A stretch of 64,000 nt of DNA from JAJFJD01 sp965228975 (GTDB lineage: Bacteria; Pseudomonadota; Alphaproteobacteria; UBA8366), in NCBI GenBank assembly GCA_965228975.1, contig OZ245851.1, positions 3,596,001-3,660,000 on the forward strand, written 5' to 3'. Positions 36,038 through 44,714 of this stretch are shown here, in pieces. The notes below the pieces were generated by a model. It was not told the DNA's origin and ran no database searches. It was given only the letters and a program-made list of their open reading frames with translations. The first letter of the stretch is position 1; every line of letters starts with the position of its first letter. Both the position numbers and the translations under genes were made by a program.

Positions 36038-37182
36038 TCGCGCCCAGTCGACCCATTGTCCTTGCCGCCGGCGGCACCGGCGGTCACGTCTTTCCGGCCC
36101 AGTCCTTGGCGGGCGCGCTCGCCGACCGCGGCATCCGGATCGCGTTGATCACGGACCGCCGTGCCAACGCGCTCGATGGCGCGCTGGCCACCGCGGATAC
36201 CTACCGCATCCGGGCCGGCGGCCTGAGCGGCCGGGGACCGGTAAAGCGCCTGGTCGCCTTATTCGAACTCGGTATCGGCTTCCTGCAGGCACGACGAATC
36301 CTCAAAGCCATCGATCCATTGGCCGTCGTCGGATTCGGCAGTTATGCCTCCGCGCCGACCATGGCCGCCGCCGTCGGACTCGGCTGCCGGACGGTCATTC
36401 ACGAACAGAACGCGATCCTCGGCCGTGCGAACCGGCTCTTTGCATCGCGGGTCACGAATATCGCGACCGCCTTCCGCAGCGTGGCGAACCTCCGCGACGA
36501 AGACCGGCCGAAGACGGTCTGGACCGGCAATCCGGTGCGGTCCGAAATCATCGGCATCGCCGGCGAGCCCTACCCAACCATCGAAGACGACGGGCCGATC
36601 AACTTGTTGGTCTTCGGCGGAAGCCTCGGCGCGACTGTTTTCAGCAAGGTCGTCCCCGAAGCGCTGACCAGATTGCCCGATACGGTCCAACGGCGCATTC
36701 GCCTTACGCAGCAGTGCCGCGCCGAAGACCTGGAGGCCGTGCGGAAGATTTATGACGACGCCGGACTGCAAGCGGAACTGGCGCCCTTCTTCTCCGATAT
36801 GCCGAACAAGCTGGCCGCCGCGCACCTGGTGATCTGCCGCGCCGGTGCATCCACGATCGCTGAACTCGCCGCCGCAGGACGGCCCGCCATCCTGGTGCCT
36901 TACCCCCATGCGACAGACGACCACCAAACCCGGAACGCCGAATGCCTGTGCGACGCCGGCGGCGGTTGGATGATCCCGCAAGAAGCCTTCACCGCCGAAT
37001 GCCTGACCGCGCGGCTTACCACGCTACTGTCCGACACGAAGAGCCTGCGGACGACCGCGCTCTGCGCCGGACAGATCGGCATGCGGAATGCGACGGACAA
37101 TCTGACGGAGTTGGTCTTGTCGGCCGCGGGGTATTCGGATAACGGCGACGCCGGAACACAATCGAGAGAGGCCGCAGAATGA
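36034..37182 (+). CDS. murG: UDP-GlcNAc--lipid I GlcNAc transferase MurG
   Basis: It converts lipid I to lipid II at the inner face of the membrane. The 382-residue product has the GT28 double Rossmann fold. The glycine-rich loop is VLAAGGTGGHVFPAQSLA, followed by VVGFGSYASAPTMAAA and VIHEQNAILGRANRL. The C-terminal donor domain shows LLVFGGSLGATVFSKVVPE, and VICRAGASTIAELAAAGRP with ILVPYPHATDDHQTRNA. Start overlaps ftsW as ATGA, and the stop overlaps murC in the same way. Confidence 0.96.
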   Translation: MIAPSRPIVLAAGGTGGHVFPAQSLAGALADRGIRIALITDRRANALDGALATADTYRIRAGGLSGRGPVKRLVALFELGIGFLQARRILKAIDPLAVVGFGSYASAPTMAAAVGLGCRTVIHEQNAILGRANRLFASRVTNIATAFRSVANLRDEDRPKTVWTGNPVRSEIIGIAGEPYPTIEDDGPINLLVFGGSLGATVFSKVVPEALTRLPDTVQRRIRLTQQCRAEDLEAVRKIYDDAGLQAELAPFFSDMPNKLAAAHLVICRAGASTIAELAAAGRPAILVPYPHATDDHQTRNAECLCDAGGGWMIPQEAFTAECLTARLTTLLSDTKSLRTTALCAGQIGMRNATDNLTELVLSAAGYSDNGDAGTQSREAAE

Positions 37183-38600
37183 GAAGCATGCCTCTGTCCA
37201 TCGGCACCATCCATTTCGTCGGCATCGGCGGAATCGGCATGTCGGGCATCGCCGAGGTGATGCATAACCTGGGTTACAAGGTGCAAGGCAGCGACCTGGC
37301 CGAAAGTGCGAATGTCGCGCGCCTGCGGGACCTCGGCATCACCGTTCATGTCGGGCACAACGCGTCGAATTTGGGCGACGCGCAGGTCGTCGTCATCTCG
37401 ACCGCGGTGCAGGCCGACAACCCCGAAGTGGTGGTGGCCCGGGAGACGATGATCCCCGTGGTCCGGCGTGCCGAAATGCTTGCCGAACTAATGCGCCTGA
37501 AATGGGCGATCGCTGTCGGCGGCACGCATGGCAAGACCACCACGACATCGATGGTCGCCTCCATCCTGGACGGGGCCGATCTCGATCCGACGGTCATCAA
37601 TGGCGGGATCATCAACGCCTACGGCACCAACGCGCGGCTCGGCGACGGTGAGTGGATGGTCGTGGAAGCCGACGAATCGGACGGCACCTTCGTCAAACTG
37701 CCGGCGACGATCGCCATCGTCACGAACATGGATCCGGAGCATCTGGACTTCTACGGCACCTTCGACGAGGAGCGCGCTGCCTTCCGCAGCTTCGTTCAAA
37801 ATCTACCCTTTTACGGCTTTGCCGCGCTGTGCATCGATCATCACGAGGTGCAGGCGATGATCGGCAGCATCTCGGATCGCCGCCTCATTACCTACGGCCT
37901 CAATCCGCAGGCGGAAGTGCGTGGCGAAAACCTCCGCGCCGGCCCGGATGGGGTCACCTTCGACGTGCATTTCGGCGGCCGTGGCGCCGACGACCGGCTG
38001 CTGCGCGACGTCCACCTGCCGATGTTCGGCGACCATAACGTCCAGAACGCCCTCGCCGCGATCGCCGTGGCCAACGAAATGTCCATCGACGAAGCCACCA
38101 TCGTCAGCACGTTGGGCGGATTCGAAGGCGTCAAGCGGCGGTTCACTAAGACAGGCGAAGCCGGCGGTATCACCGTCATCGACGACTATGGGCATCATCC
38201 CGTGGAGATCTCGGCCGTCTTGAAAGCGGCGCGGTCGGCGTCGGAAGGAAACATCATCGCCGTCGTACAGCCGCACCGGTATTCCCGGTTGTCGAGCCTG
38301 TTCGAGGAATTCTGCGCCTGTTTCAACGACGCCGATACGGTCATCGTCTCCAATGTCTATGAGGCGGGCGAAAAGCCGATCCCCGGCGCCGACCGGGACG
38401 CATTGATCGAAGGCCTCCGCACGCGAGGACATCGTCACGTCCTGGCGCTCGGCGACCCGGAAGACCTGCCCCAGATCGTTATGGCCGTCGCCCGTGCCGG
38501 CGACATGGTCGTCTGCCTCGGCGCCGGTACCAGCACGGTCTGGGCAAACGAGTTGCCGGAAAAGCTCAGGGCGTTGCAAGAGTCGGCGGGAGCGCGGTGA
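37179..38600 (+). CDS. murC: UDP-N-acetylmuramate--L-alanine ligase
   Basis: It adds L-Ala, the first residue of the stem peptide. The product is 473 aa. The N-terminal domain begins HFVGIGGIGMSGIAEVMHNL; the ATP loop is VGGTHGKTTTTSMVASIL; the metal and substrate region includes VEADESDGTFVKLPATIA and TNMDPEHLDFYG; and the C-terminal domain has DDYGHHPVEISAVLKAAR and VVQPHRYSRLSSLFEEF. The ATG at 37179 overlaps the murG stop, and the stop overlaps the GTG of murB. Confidence 0.96.
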   Translation: MRSMPLSIGTIHFVGIGGIGMSGIAEVMHNLGYKVQGSDLAESANVARLRDLGITVHVGHNASNLGDAQVVVISTAVQADNPEVVVARETMIPVVRRAEMLAELMRLKWAIAVGGTHGKTTTTSMVASILDGADLDPTVINGGIINAYGTNARLGDGEWMVVEADESDGTFVKLPATIAIVTNMDPEHLDFYGTFDEERAAFRSFVQNLPFYGFAALCIDHHEVQAMIGSISDRRLITYGLNPQAEVRGENLRAGPDGVTFDVHFGGRGADDRLLRDVHLPMFGDHNVQNALAAIAVANEMSIDEATIVSTLGGFEGVKRRFTKTGEAGGITVIDDYGHHPVEISAVLKAARSASEGNIIAVVQPHRYSRLSSLFEEFCACFNDADTVIVSNVYEAGEKPIPGADRDALIEGLRTRGHRHVLALGDPEDLPQIVMAVARAGDMVVCLGAGTSTVWANELPEKLRALQESAGAR

Positions 38601-39538
38601 TGGCCATGGCGGCACTTAAACATCCCGATCGCCTTATAGACCGGCTTCCCGCAGTCCGCGGAGAGTATCGGGAAGACGTCGCGTTGGCGCGGTATACGTG
38701 GTTCCGCGTCGGCGGCCCGGCGGAAGTCCTGTTCCTGCCGGCGGACACGAACGATCTGCAACAGTTTCTCGCCGGCACGCCGACGGACATCCCGGTGACG
38801 GTGCTGGGCGTCGCGTCGAACCTGTTGATTCGCGACGGCGGCATCCCCGGCGTCGTCGTCCGGCTGCGCGGTACGTTCAATACCATCGCCGTAACCGAGG
38901 CCGGCGTCATGGCCGGTGCCGGCGCACTGGACATCAACGTCGCACGGTTTGCGGCGGAGAACGGAATCGGCGGTTTGGAATTCCTTTCCGGTATTCCGGG
39001 AACGATCGGCGGCGCGTTACGTATGAATGCCGGCGCCTATGGCCGAGAGATCAAGGACGTGTTGATCAGCGCCGACTCTCTAGATCGCGCCGGCGGCACC
39101 CACCGGTCCGACGCCGCAGCGATGGGATTCAGCTACCGTCATTCCAGCGTGCCGGACGATCACATCTTCGTCTCGGCGACACTTGCCGCCGAACCGGAGG
39201 ACCCGGCAAAAATTTCCGCACGCTTGGACGAAATCGGCGCGGCCCGGAACGAAACGCAGCCGATCCGCAGCCGCACAGGCGGATCCACCTTCAAGAACCC
39301 CGACGGCCGCCACGCCTGGGAATTGATCGACGCGGCCGGCTGCCGCGGGCTGCAGATCGGCGGTGCGGCGGTATCGGAAAAACACTGCAACTTCCTGATC
39401 AATACCGGGTCGGCCACAGCGCACGACTTGGAGAGTCTGGGCGAAGAGGTTCGCCGGAGAGTCCTCGATACCTGCGGCGTGGAGCTGCAATGGGAAATTC
39501 GGCGCGTTGGCGTCGCCGAGAACGGAGGCCGGGAATGA
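38597..39538 (+). CDS. murB: UDP-N-acetylenolpyruvoylglucosamine reductase
   Basis: This FAD enzyme reduces UDP-GlcNAc-enolpyruvate to UDP-MurNAc. It has 313 residues and a GTG start directly followed by ATG. FAD-domain blocks are TWFRVGGPAEVLFLPAD, GVASNLLIRDGGIPGVVVRL and GLEFLSGIPGTIGGALRMNA. The shorter type II substrate domain shows MGFSYRHSSVP, the proton donor Ser in RTGGSTFKNPDG, and SEKHCNFLINTGSATAHDLE near the end. Lack of the longer type I insert fits alphaproteobacteria. Its stop overlaps ddl by four bases. Confidence 0.94.
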   Translation: MMAMAALKHPDRLIDRLPAVRGEYREDVALARYTWFRVGGPAEVLFLPADTNDLQQFLAGTPTDIPVTVLGVASNLLIRDGGIPGVVVRLRGTFNTIAVTEAGVMAGAGALDINVARFAAENGIGGLEFLSGIPGTIGGALRMNAGAYGREIKDVLISADSLDRAGGTHRSDAAAMGFSYRHSSVPDDHIFVSATLAAEPEDPAKISARLDEIGAARNETQPIRSRTGGSTFKNPDGRHAWELIDAAGCRGLQIGGAAVSEKHCNFLINTGSATAHDLESLGEEVRRRVLDTCGVELQWEIRRVGVAENGGRE

Positions 39539-40449
39539 GCAAGCGTGTCGCGGTGCTTCTTGGGGGGTGGTCGGCCGAGCGGGAAGTATCTCTCAGCAGC
39601 GGCACGGAATGTGCAGCGGCACTGCGCGAAAGTGGGTACGACGTTGAGGAGATCGACGTAACGCGCGACCTCGGGGCTTTCTTGAAGAGACTCGAGCCAC
39701 GCCCCGACGTGGTGTTCAACGCGTTGCACGGACGTTTTGGAGAGGACGGCCATATTCAGGCAATGCTCAATATTCTTGAGATTCCCTACACTCATTCCGG
39801 GCTGCTTGCCTCCGCCACGGCAATGGACAAGGCGCGTTCGAAGGAAATCTTCCGGGCCGCCGGAATCCAGTGCACGGAAGGCCAGGTCCTGCATGTCGGC
39901 GATTTGCGGGGCGGCATCGTGATCGACCCTCCCTACGTCATCAAACCGAACAACGAAGGGTCCAGCGTCGGCGTGCACATCATCCTTCCCGGCGACAACT
40001 ATTTGCCGGTGGACGACTGGCAGTATGGGTCCAACGCGCTTGTCGAGCCGTACATTCCCGGCCGCGAGTTGACGGTCGCCGTTATGGGCGACCGCGCACT
40101 CGGCGTGACCGAATTGCGCCCGAACGATGGATTTTACGACTATGAGGCGAAATATACCGACGGCAAGACGGTGCACCTGTGTCCGGCGCCGGTCCCGGAC
40201 TCGATCGCCCAACTTTGCATGGAAAACGCGGTCACGGCGCACCGCGCGCTGGGTTGCCGCGGCGTAACCCGCGCCGACTTCCGCTACGACGACACGATGC
40301 GCAATCCGGGGGAGTTGTACCTCCTCGAAATCAACACGCAGCCGGGGATGACGCCGCTCTCGCTGGTGCCGGAACAAGCAAAGCATGTCGGCATGTCCTT
40401 CCCCGAGTTGGTTAGTTGGATGGTGGAGAACGCAGCATGCGACGCGTAA
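39535..40449 (+). CDS. ddl: D-alanine--D-alanine ligase
   Basis: It makes the D-Ala-D-Ala dipeptide used by MurF. The frame extends upstream into murB, but the ATG at 39535, overlapping the murB stop, begins the usual KRVAVLLGGWSAEREVSL block; the product is 304 aa. ATP-grasp features include VFNALHGRFGEDGHIQAML, PYTHSGLLASATAMDKARSK, PYVIKPNNEGSSVGVHII, EPYIPGRELTVAVMGDRALG and the metal-binding LYLLEINTQPGMTPLSL end. The last 13 bases overlap ftsQ. It is of the DdlB type found within dcw clusters. Confidence 0.95.
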   Translation: MSKRVAVLLGGWSAEREVSLSSGTECAAALRESGYDVEEIDVTRDLGAFLKRLEPRPDVVFNALHGRFGEDGHIQAMLNILEIPYTHSGLLASATAMDKARSKEIFRAAGIQCTEGQVLHVGDLRGGIVIDPPYVIKPNNEGSSVGVHIILPGDNYLPVDDWQYGSNALVEPYIPGRELTVAVMGDRALGVTELRPNDGFYDYEAKYTDGKTVHLCPAPVPDSIAQLCMENAVTAHRALGCRGVTRADFRYDDTMRNPGELYLLEINTQPGMTPLSLVPEQAKHVGMSFPELVSWMVENAACDA

Positions 40450-41327
40450 GGAAATCACGCCGCACCACCGCGACACGGCGGCGCACGCGGCGCCAGAGCA
40501 CTCATTGGGACCGGATTACCGAGCGGTTCCAATTCGAGATGACCACGGGCCGGCGCTGGTTGATGTACGGCACGGGCGCAATGACCGCGGTCGGCGTCAT
40601 GATCGGCGGTATCGTTTGGGCGTCGGGGGTCGACCTGCCGGGCCGGATCGCGAACGGGACACGCAACGCCGTCGCCGACGTCACGCTATGGGCCGGCTTC
40701 TCGGTCCGCGAGGTTTACGTGGCCGGCCGCAAGGAAGCGACACGCTCGCAATTGCTGGAGGCCCTGCAAACACACGTCGGTGAACCAATCCTGTTTTTCG
40801 ATCCTGACGGCGCCCGTCAACGTTTAGAAGACTTAGGCTGGGTCGCCGAAGCCCGCATCGAGCGGCGACTGCCCGACACGATCTTGGTTTACCTGACGGA
40901 GCGGGAACCCGTCGCCATCTGGCAAAGAAACAAGAAATTCCTACTCGTGGACAAGGGGGGCGCGATCATCGGTTCGCAAGGGCTCGACCGGTACCGCGAC
41001 CTTAAGATCATTGTCGGCGACACCGCGCCGAAACACGCGGCCGCCCTATTGGCGATGCTGGCCGCCGAACCCGAGATGATGGAGCGGGTCACCCATGCCG
41101 TGTGGGTCAGTGGGCGGCGCTGGAACATCCGCATCGAGGACGCAATCGACATCCGCCTCCCGGCCGAGAATCCGGAAGCGGCATGGCGCAAATTGAGCGA
41201 GTTGGAAAAGGAGCATGGCCTCCTGAAGCGCGACATCTCCGCCGTGGACCTTCGCGTCCCGGACAAGATGACCGTCCGGATGAACCGGAAACCGACCGCG
41301 GCGGCACACCGTGGCGATCAAACGTAG
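40437..41327 (+). CDS. ftsQ: Cell division protein FtsQ
   Basis: This bitopic membrane protein links the early and late divisome and binds FtsB/FtsL. The ATG at 40437, inside the ddl end, follows GGAG and gives 296 aa. A very basic cytoplasmic tail (RRVRKSRRTTATRRRTRR) precedes one membrane helix (about residues 42-63). The POTRA domain follows: FSVREVYVAGRKEATRSQLL, then GWVAEARIERRLPDTILVYL and TEREPVAIWQ. The FtsQ C-terminal beta domain ends with SAVDLRVPDKMTVRM. ftsA begins 46 bases downstream. Confidence 0.93.
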   Translation: MRRVRKSRRTTATRRRTRRQSTHWDRITERFQFEMTTGRRWLMYGTGAMTAVGVMIGGIVWASGVDLPGRIANGTRNAVADVTLWAGFSVREVYVAGRKEATRSQLLEALQTHVGEPILFFDPDGARQRLEDLGWVAEARIERRLPDTILVYLTEREPVAIWQRNKKFLLVDKGGAIIGSQGLDRYRDLKIIVGDTAPKHAAALLAMLAAEPEMMERVTHAVWVSGRRWNIRIEDAIDIRLPAENPEAAWRKLSELEKEHGLLKRDISAVDLRVPDKMTVRMNRKPTAAAHRGDQT

Positions 41328-41373
41328 ACGACGTGTTGAACAGGGAACGAACGTAAGAGAAGGATGAGAAACC

Positions 41374-42612
41374 TTGGCGAATAACGGCATCATATCCGCC
41401 CTCGATATCGGGTCGACGAAGATATGCTGCTTTATTGGTGAAGCGGACGAGAAAGACGTGATCCGCGTTACCGGTATCGGCCATCAAGCCAGCCAGGGCG
41501 TACGCGCCGGGCTGATCGTCGACATGGAATCCGCCGAGCAGGCCGTATTGTCGGCCGTCCACGCCGCCGAACAAATGGCCGGCGTGACCATCCGTTCGAC
41601 CATCGTCAACCTGACCGGCGGTCATCCCCGCAGCAATTCCCACTCCTTCGAGCATCCGCTGCGCGGCGGGGCGATCGACGACACGGACATTCGCCGCCTG
41701 CTTCATGAATGCGGCACCGATACCGACGTCAACGAACGGACATTGATCCACGCCATCCCGGTCGGATATGTCGTCGACGGCGCCAACGGTATCCGCGATC
41801 CACGCGGTCTGCACGGCAGTTCGTTCGGCGTCCGCATGCACAAGGTCAGCGCCAAGGCGGGCGCGGTCCACAATTTGGCCACCTGCGTCTCGCGCTGCCT
41901 GCTGGACGTGAGCGACATCGTCGTCGGCGCATATGCCGCCGGCCTCGGGTGCCTGGTCGAGGACGAGATCGATCTCGGCGTGACGGTCATCGATATGGGC
42001 GGCGGCACCACGTCGCTTGCGGTGTTCTACGACGGCGCCCTGGTCCATGTGGACTCGATCCAGATTGGCGGCGGGCATGTGACGAACGATATCGCGCGCG
42101 GCCTGTCGACCCCGGTCCCGCAGGCGGAACGTCTCAAAACACTGCACGGAAACTGCCTGTCGTCGCATGCCGACGACCGCGAGATGGTGACGGTGCCGCA
42201 GGTCGCCGCCGAGGAGGACGGCCAACCGGTACAGATACCGAAATCATTCCTGGTCGGGATCATCGCGCCGCGCATCGAAGAGACGATCGAGTTGGTGCGG
42301 TCCCGGCTAGAGGCAAGCGGCCTCGACAAGATTGCCGGCCGCCGCGTGGTGTTGACCGGCGGCGCGAGCCAGCTTCCCGGCGTTGCCGAATTGGCGCGCC
42401 AGATCTTGAACAAACAGGTTCGGCTCGGCAAACCGCGCGGTTTGACCGGCCTAGCGGAGGCCACCTCAGGACCGGCATTTTCGGCCTGCGCCGGCCTTTT
42501 GTCCTTCGCGGTAGACGACCGGGGCGACGCGCGTGGGATGACGACGCCCCAACGAGAGACGGCCGGCGGCCTTTTTGGCCGCCTTGGAGGGTGGTTACGT
42601 GAGAATTTCTAG
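41374..42612 (+). CDS. ftsA: Cell division protein FtsA
   Basis: This actin-like ATPase tethers FtsZ to the membrane. It has 412 residues. The phosphate-1 loop is ISALDIGSTKICCFIGEA, phosphate-2 is VIDMGGGTTSLAVFYDGAL, and the adenosine motif is VVLTGGASQLPGVAELARQ. The C-terminus (LFGRLGGWLRENF) is the amphipathic membrane-targeting helix. The start is TTG at 41374, about ten bases after AGAAGGATG; the ATG at 41364 is out of frame and soon stopped. FtsZ follows after a 99-base leader. Confidence 0.95.
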   Translation: MANNGIISALDIGSTKICCFIGEADEKDVIRVTGIGHQASQGVRAGLIVDMESAEQAVLSAVHAAEQMAGVTIRSTIVNLTGGHPRSNSHSFEHPLRGGAIDDTDIRRLLHECGTDTDVNERTLIHAIPVGYVVDGANGIRDPRGLHGSSFGVRMHKVSAKAGAVHNLATCVSRCLLDVSDIVVGAYAAGLGCLVEDEIDLGVTVIDMGGGTTSLAVFYDGALVHVDSIQIGGGHVTNDIARGLSTPVPQAERLKTLHGNCLSSHADDREMVTVPQVAAEEDGQPVQIPKSFLVGIIAPRIEETIELVRSRLEASGLDKIAGRRVVLTGGASQLPGVAELARQILNKQVRLGKPRGLTGLAEATSGPAFSACAGLLSFAVDDRGDARGMTTPQRETAGGLFGRLGGWLRENF

Positions 42613-42633
42613 CGTTAACCCTCTTTTTTTGAG

Positions 42634-42652
42634 CCCATGGGGCCACCATGGG
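42634..42652 (+). promoter_or_regulatory. First hairpin in the ftsA-ftsZ leader
   Basis: CCCATGG at 42634-42640 and CCATGGG at 42646-42652 are perfect inverted repeats around a five-base loop. A T-run (TTTTTTT, from 42624) precedes rather than follows it, so it does not look like a plus-strand terminator. It could be an operator or a leader RNA stem ahead of ftsZ. Confidence 0.5.
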
Positions 42653-42660
42653 GGCGACGA

Positions 42661-42679
42661 ATGCCGCTAAATACGGCAT
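42661..42679 (+). promoter_or_regulatory. Second hairpin in the ftsZ leader
   Basis: ATGCCG at 42661-42666 pairs perfectly with CGGCAT at 42674-42679 across a seven-base AT-rich loop. It ends about 33 bases before the ftsZ ATG and stands eight bases after the first hairpin. The ribosome site GGAGAGAG lies downstream and is left free. Confidence 0.5.
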
Positions 42680-42711
42680 ATTTGGCATTGTAAGAGCGGA
42701 GAGAGAATAGA

Positions 42712-44544
42712 ATGACAATCAAATTGTCGATGCCCGATATCGAGGGCGAACTCAAACCACGGATCACCGTGGTCGGAGTCGGCGGCGCCGGAGGGAATGC
42801 CGTCAATAATATGATCGATTCCAATCTCGCCGGCGTCGAGTTCCTGGTGTGCAATACGGATGCGCAGGCGCTCGGCCAGTCGAAATCCGAACGCCGCATT
42901 CAGCTCGGCACGAACCTGACCCAGGGCCTGGGCGCGGGTGCCCGTCCCGATGTTGGGCGCGCCGCGGCGGAAGAAGCACAGGAAGAGACGCTCGACCATC
43001 TCGCCGGCAGCCACATGGTATTCATTACGGCCGGCATGGGCGGCGGCACCGGCACCGGTGCGGCCCCGGTCATCGCCCGCACGACCCGCGAGCAGGGCAT
43101 TCTGACCGTCGGCGTCGTGACCAAGCCGTTCCATTTCGAAGGTCAGCAGCGGATGCGCCTCGCCGAAGAGGGCATCGAAGAGCTGACCCAGCATGTCGAC
43201 ACGCTGATCATCATCCCGAACCAAAACCTGTTCCGGGTCGCCAACGAGAAGACGACCTTTGCGGACGCCTTCAACATGGCGGACAACGTGTTGTATTCGG
43301 GTGTCCGCGGCGTAACCGACCTGATGGTGATGCCGGGCCTGATCAACCTTGATTTTGCCGACGTGCGAACGGTCATGAGCGAGATGGGCAAGGCGATGAT
43401 GGGTACGGGCGAGTCCGAAGGCGACCGCCGCTCCATCGAAGCCGCCGAGGCTGCAATCTCCAATCCGCTGCTGGAAGATATTACGATGGAAGGCGCGCGC
43501 GGCGTCCTGATCAACATCACCGGCGGCCCCGACATGACACTGTTCGAAGTCGACGAAGCGGCAAACCGCATCCGCGAAGAAGTCGACCCGGAGGCCAACA
43601 TTCTCTTCGGGTCTACCTTCGACGAGTCGATGGAAGGCAAACTCCGCGTTTCGGTCGTTGCCACCGGCATCGACGCAGTGGAAATGTCGTCGGTCCAACC
43701 GCAGCCGATCCGCACGGTCCGGGCAACCGCAGAGCCTGCACCGGCTGAACGCGAGACGCCGGTGGAAACGGCCGACGTCGCGGTTGCCGAGCCGGCCGCC
43801 GCTTCCGATTCCAGCGGCACCGATGCAACGCCTGCCGCCGAGCCGCCGGTCATGCCTACCGCCGAAGAGGAAACGCCGCAGCCGGAAATGCCTGCCACGG
43901 AACCGGAGAAGCCGGCGATGACCGCCGTGCCGCAACCGCAACCGGCCAAACCGGCCCCGGCGGCGCGGATCGAGCCGTCCTTGTCGATGCAACGTCCGTC
44001 GACACCGCAGCCAACGGCACCGGCACCGGTCCAGGAAACGACCCCATCGCCTGCGCCCGAGCCGGAACGACGGCCTGAGCCGCAAACGCGTCCGGAGTCC
44101 CTGTCCCGGCCGGAACCGGGCGGACGGCGCGTACCATTCATCCCGCCCCGCCCAACGTCGCCTACTCCCGGTGATGACAGCGGTTCCGGGTCGGCATCGC
44201 GCTCGGCGGGTGACCAGCTCGACGACGCGTTGAGCCAGCCGTCACGGCGGCGCAGCCTGTTCGAGCGGATGACCGGCGTCAGCCGGACGGCCGACATGAA
44301 CATGCGTTCGACAGCGGCGGCGCAGCCTAAGGTACAGACGGAACCGCACCTGCAAACCCGGCCAAGCCCGGCCGCACCGCCATTGACGGAAACGGCGGCA
44401 CCGTCCGAGACACCGTCGCCGGCGCCCGAAAATCCGCCGGCGCAGGTCCAAACGGACGACGCCAAGGACGAGCCGGAGAAAGCCGCCTCATCTGAGGAAG
44501 AAGTGCTTGATATTCCGGCATTTCTGCGGCGGCAGGCCAATTAG
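42712..44544 (+). CDS. ftsZ: Cell division protein FtsZ
   Basis: This tubulin-like GTPase forms the Z ring. The product is 610 aa, much longer than the 383 of E. coli. Residues about 15-325 are the globular core, with VGVGGAGGNAVNNMI, the GTP loop AGMGGGTGTGAAPVIA near 107-122, and the T7 catalytic loop NLDFADVRTVM. Residues about 330-597 are a Pro/Ala/Glu/Thr-rich disordered linker. The end, DIPAFLRRQAN, is the conserved C-terminal peptide that binds FtsA. Long linkers are common in alphaproteobacteria. GGAGAGAG precedes the ATG. Confidence 0.97.
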   Translation: MTIKLSMPDIEGELKPRITVVGVGGAGGNAVNNMIDSNLAGVEFLVCNTDAQALGQSKSERRIQLGTNLTQGLGAGARPDVGRAAAEEAQEETLDHLAGSHMVFITAGMGGGTGTGAAPVIARTTREQGILTVGVVTKPFHFEGQQRMRLAEEGIEELTQHVDTLIIIPNQNLFRVANEKTTFADAFNMADNVLYSGVRGVTDLMVMPGLINLDFADVRTVMSEMGKAMMGTGESEGDRRSIEAAEAAISNPLLEDITMEGARGVLINITGGPDMTLFEVDEAANRIREEVDPEANILFGSTFDESMEGKLRVSVVATGIDAVEMSSVQPQPIRTVRATAEPAPAERETPVETADVAVAEPAAASDSSGTDATPAAEPPVMPTAEEETPQPEMPATEPEKPAMTAVPQPQPAKPAPAARIEPSLSMQRPSTPQPTAPAPVQETTPSPAPEPERRPEPQTRPESLSRPEPGGRRVPFIPPRPTSPTPGDDSGSGSASRSAGDQLDDALSQPSRRRSLFERMTGVSRTADMNMRSTAAAQPKVQTEPHLQTRPSPAAPPLTETAAPSETPSPAPENPPAQVQTDDAKDEPEKAASSEEEVLDIPAFLRRQAN

Positions 44545-44580
44545 CGCCGTAACCCGATTCAATACAATGCCAACCTCGTG

Positions 44581-44614
44581 CACGGCCGCATCCTGGATGC
44601 GGCCGTGTCTCTTT
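44581..44614 (+). terminator. Rho-independent terminator after ftsZ
   Basis: An 11-bp perfect stem (CACGGCCGCAT, 44581-44591, with ATGCGGCCGTG, 44597-44607) closes a five-base loop and is followed by TCTCTTT. It ends the dcw transcript 36 bases after the ftsZ stop and separates it from lpxC. Confidence 0.85.
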
Positions 44615-44640
44615 CCGCAATCCGCCATGTAACAATTGGT

Positions 44641-44658
44641 AACAAAGAGTGATTTGTT
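44641..44658. promoter_or_regulatory. Palindrome upstream of the lpxC promoter
   Basis: AACAAA at 44641-44646 and TTTGTT at 44653-44658 form an inverted repeat with a six-base centre, ending five bases before the proposed -35. A preceding TAACAA at 44630-44635 makes a partial direct repeat. A regulator-binding site is likely but unidentified. Confidence 0.45.
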
Positions 44659-44663
44659 CTCTT

Positions 44664-44692
44664 TTGGCGGGATTGGTACATCATTGTTATAG
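44664..44692 (+). promoter_or_regulatory. Probable lpxC promoter
   Basis: TTGGCG at 44664-44669 and TTATAG at 44687-44692 are separated by 17 bases, a good sigma70-type arrangement. Transcription would start near 44699, leaving a 5' leader of about 16 bases to ATG 44715 or 37 bases to ATG 44736. Confidence 0.55.
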
Positions 44693-44714
44693 AAACTAAT
44701 TTTCCGGTGTTCTA

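Noticed and set aside
41364..41382. Frameshift at the start of ftsA, suggested by an out-of-frame ATG at 41364
   Set aside because: The TTG at 41374 opens the correct frame with a ribosome site in the right place, so no frameshift is needed.
42613..42640. CtrA site between ftsA and ftsZ
   Set aside because: A TTAA occurs at 42615, but no second TTAA lies seven bases away; the following T-run gives only a superficial match.
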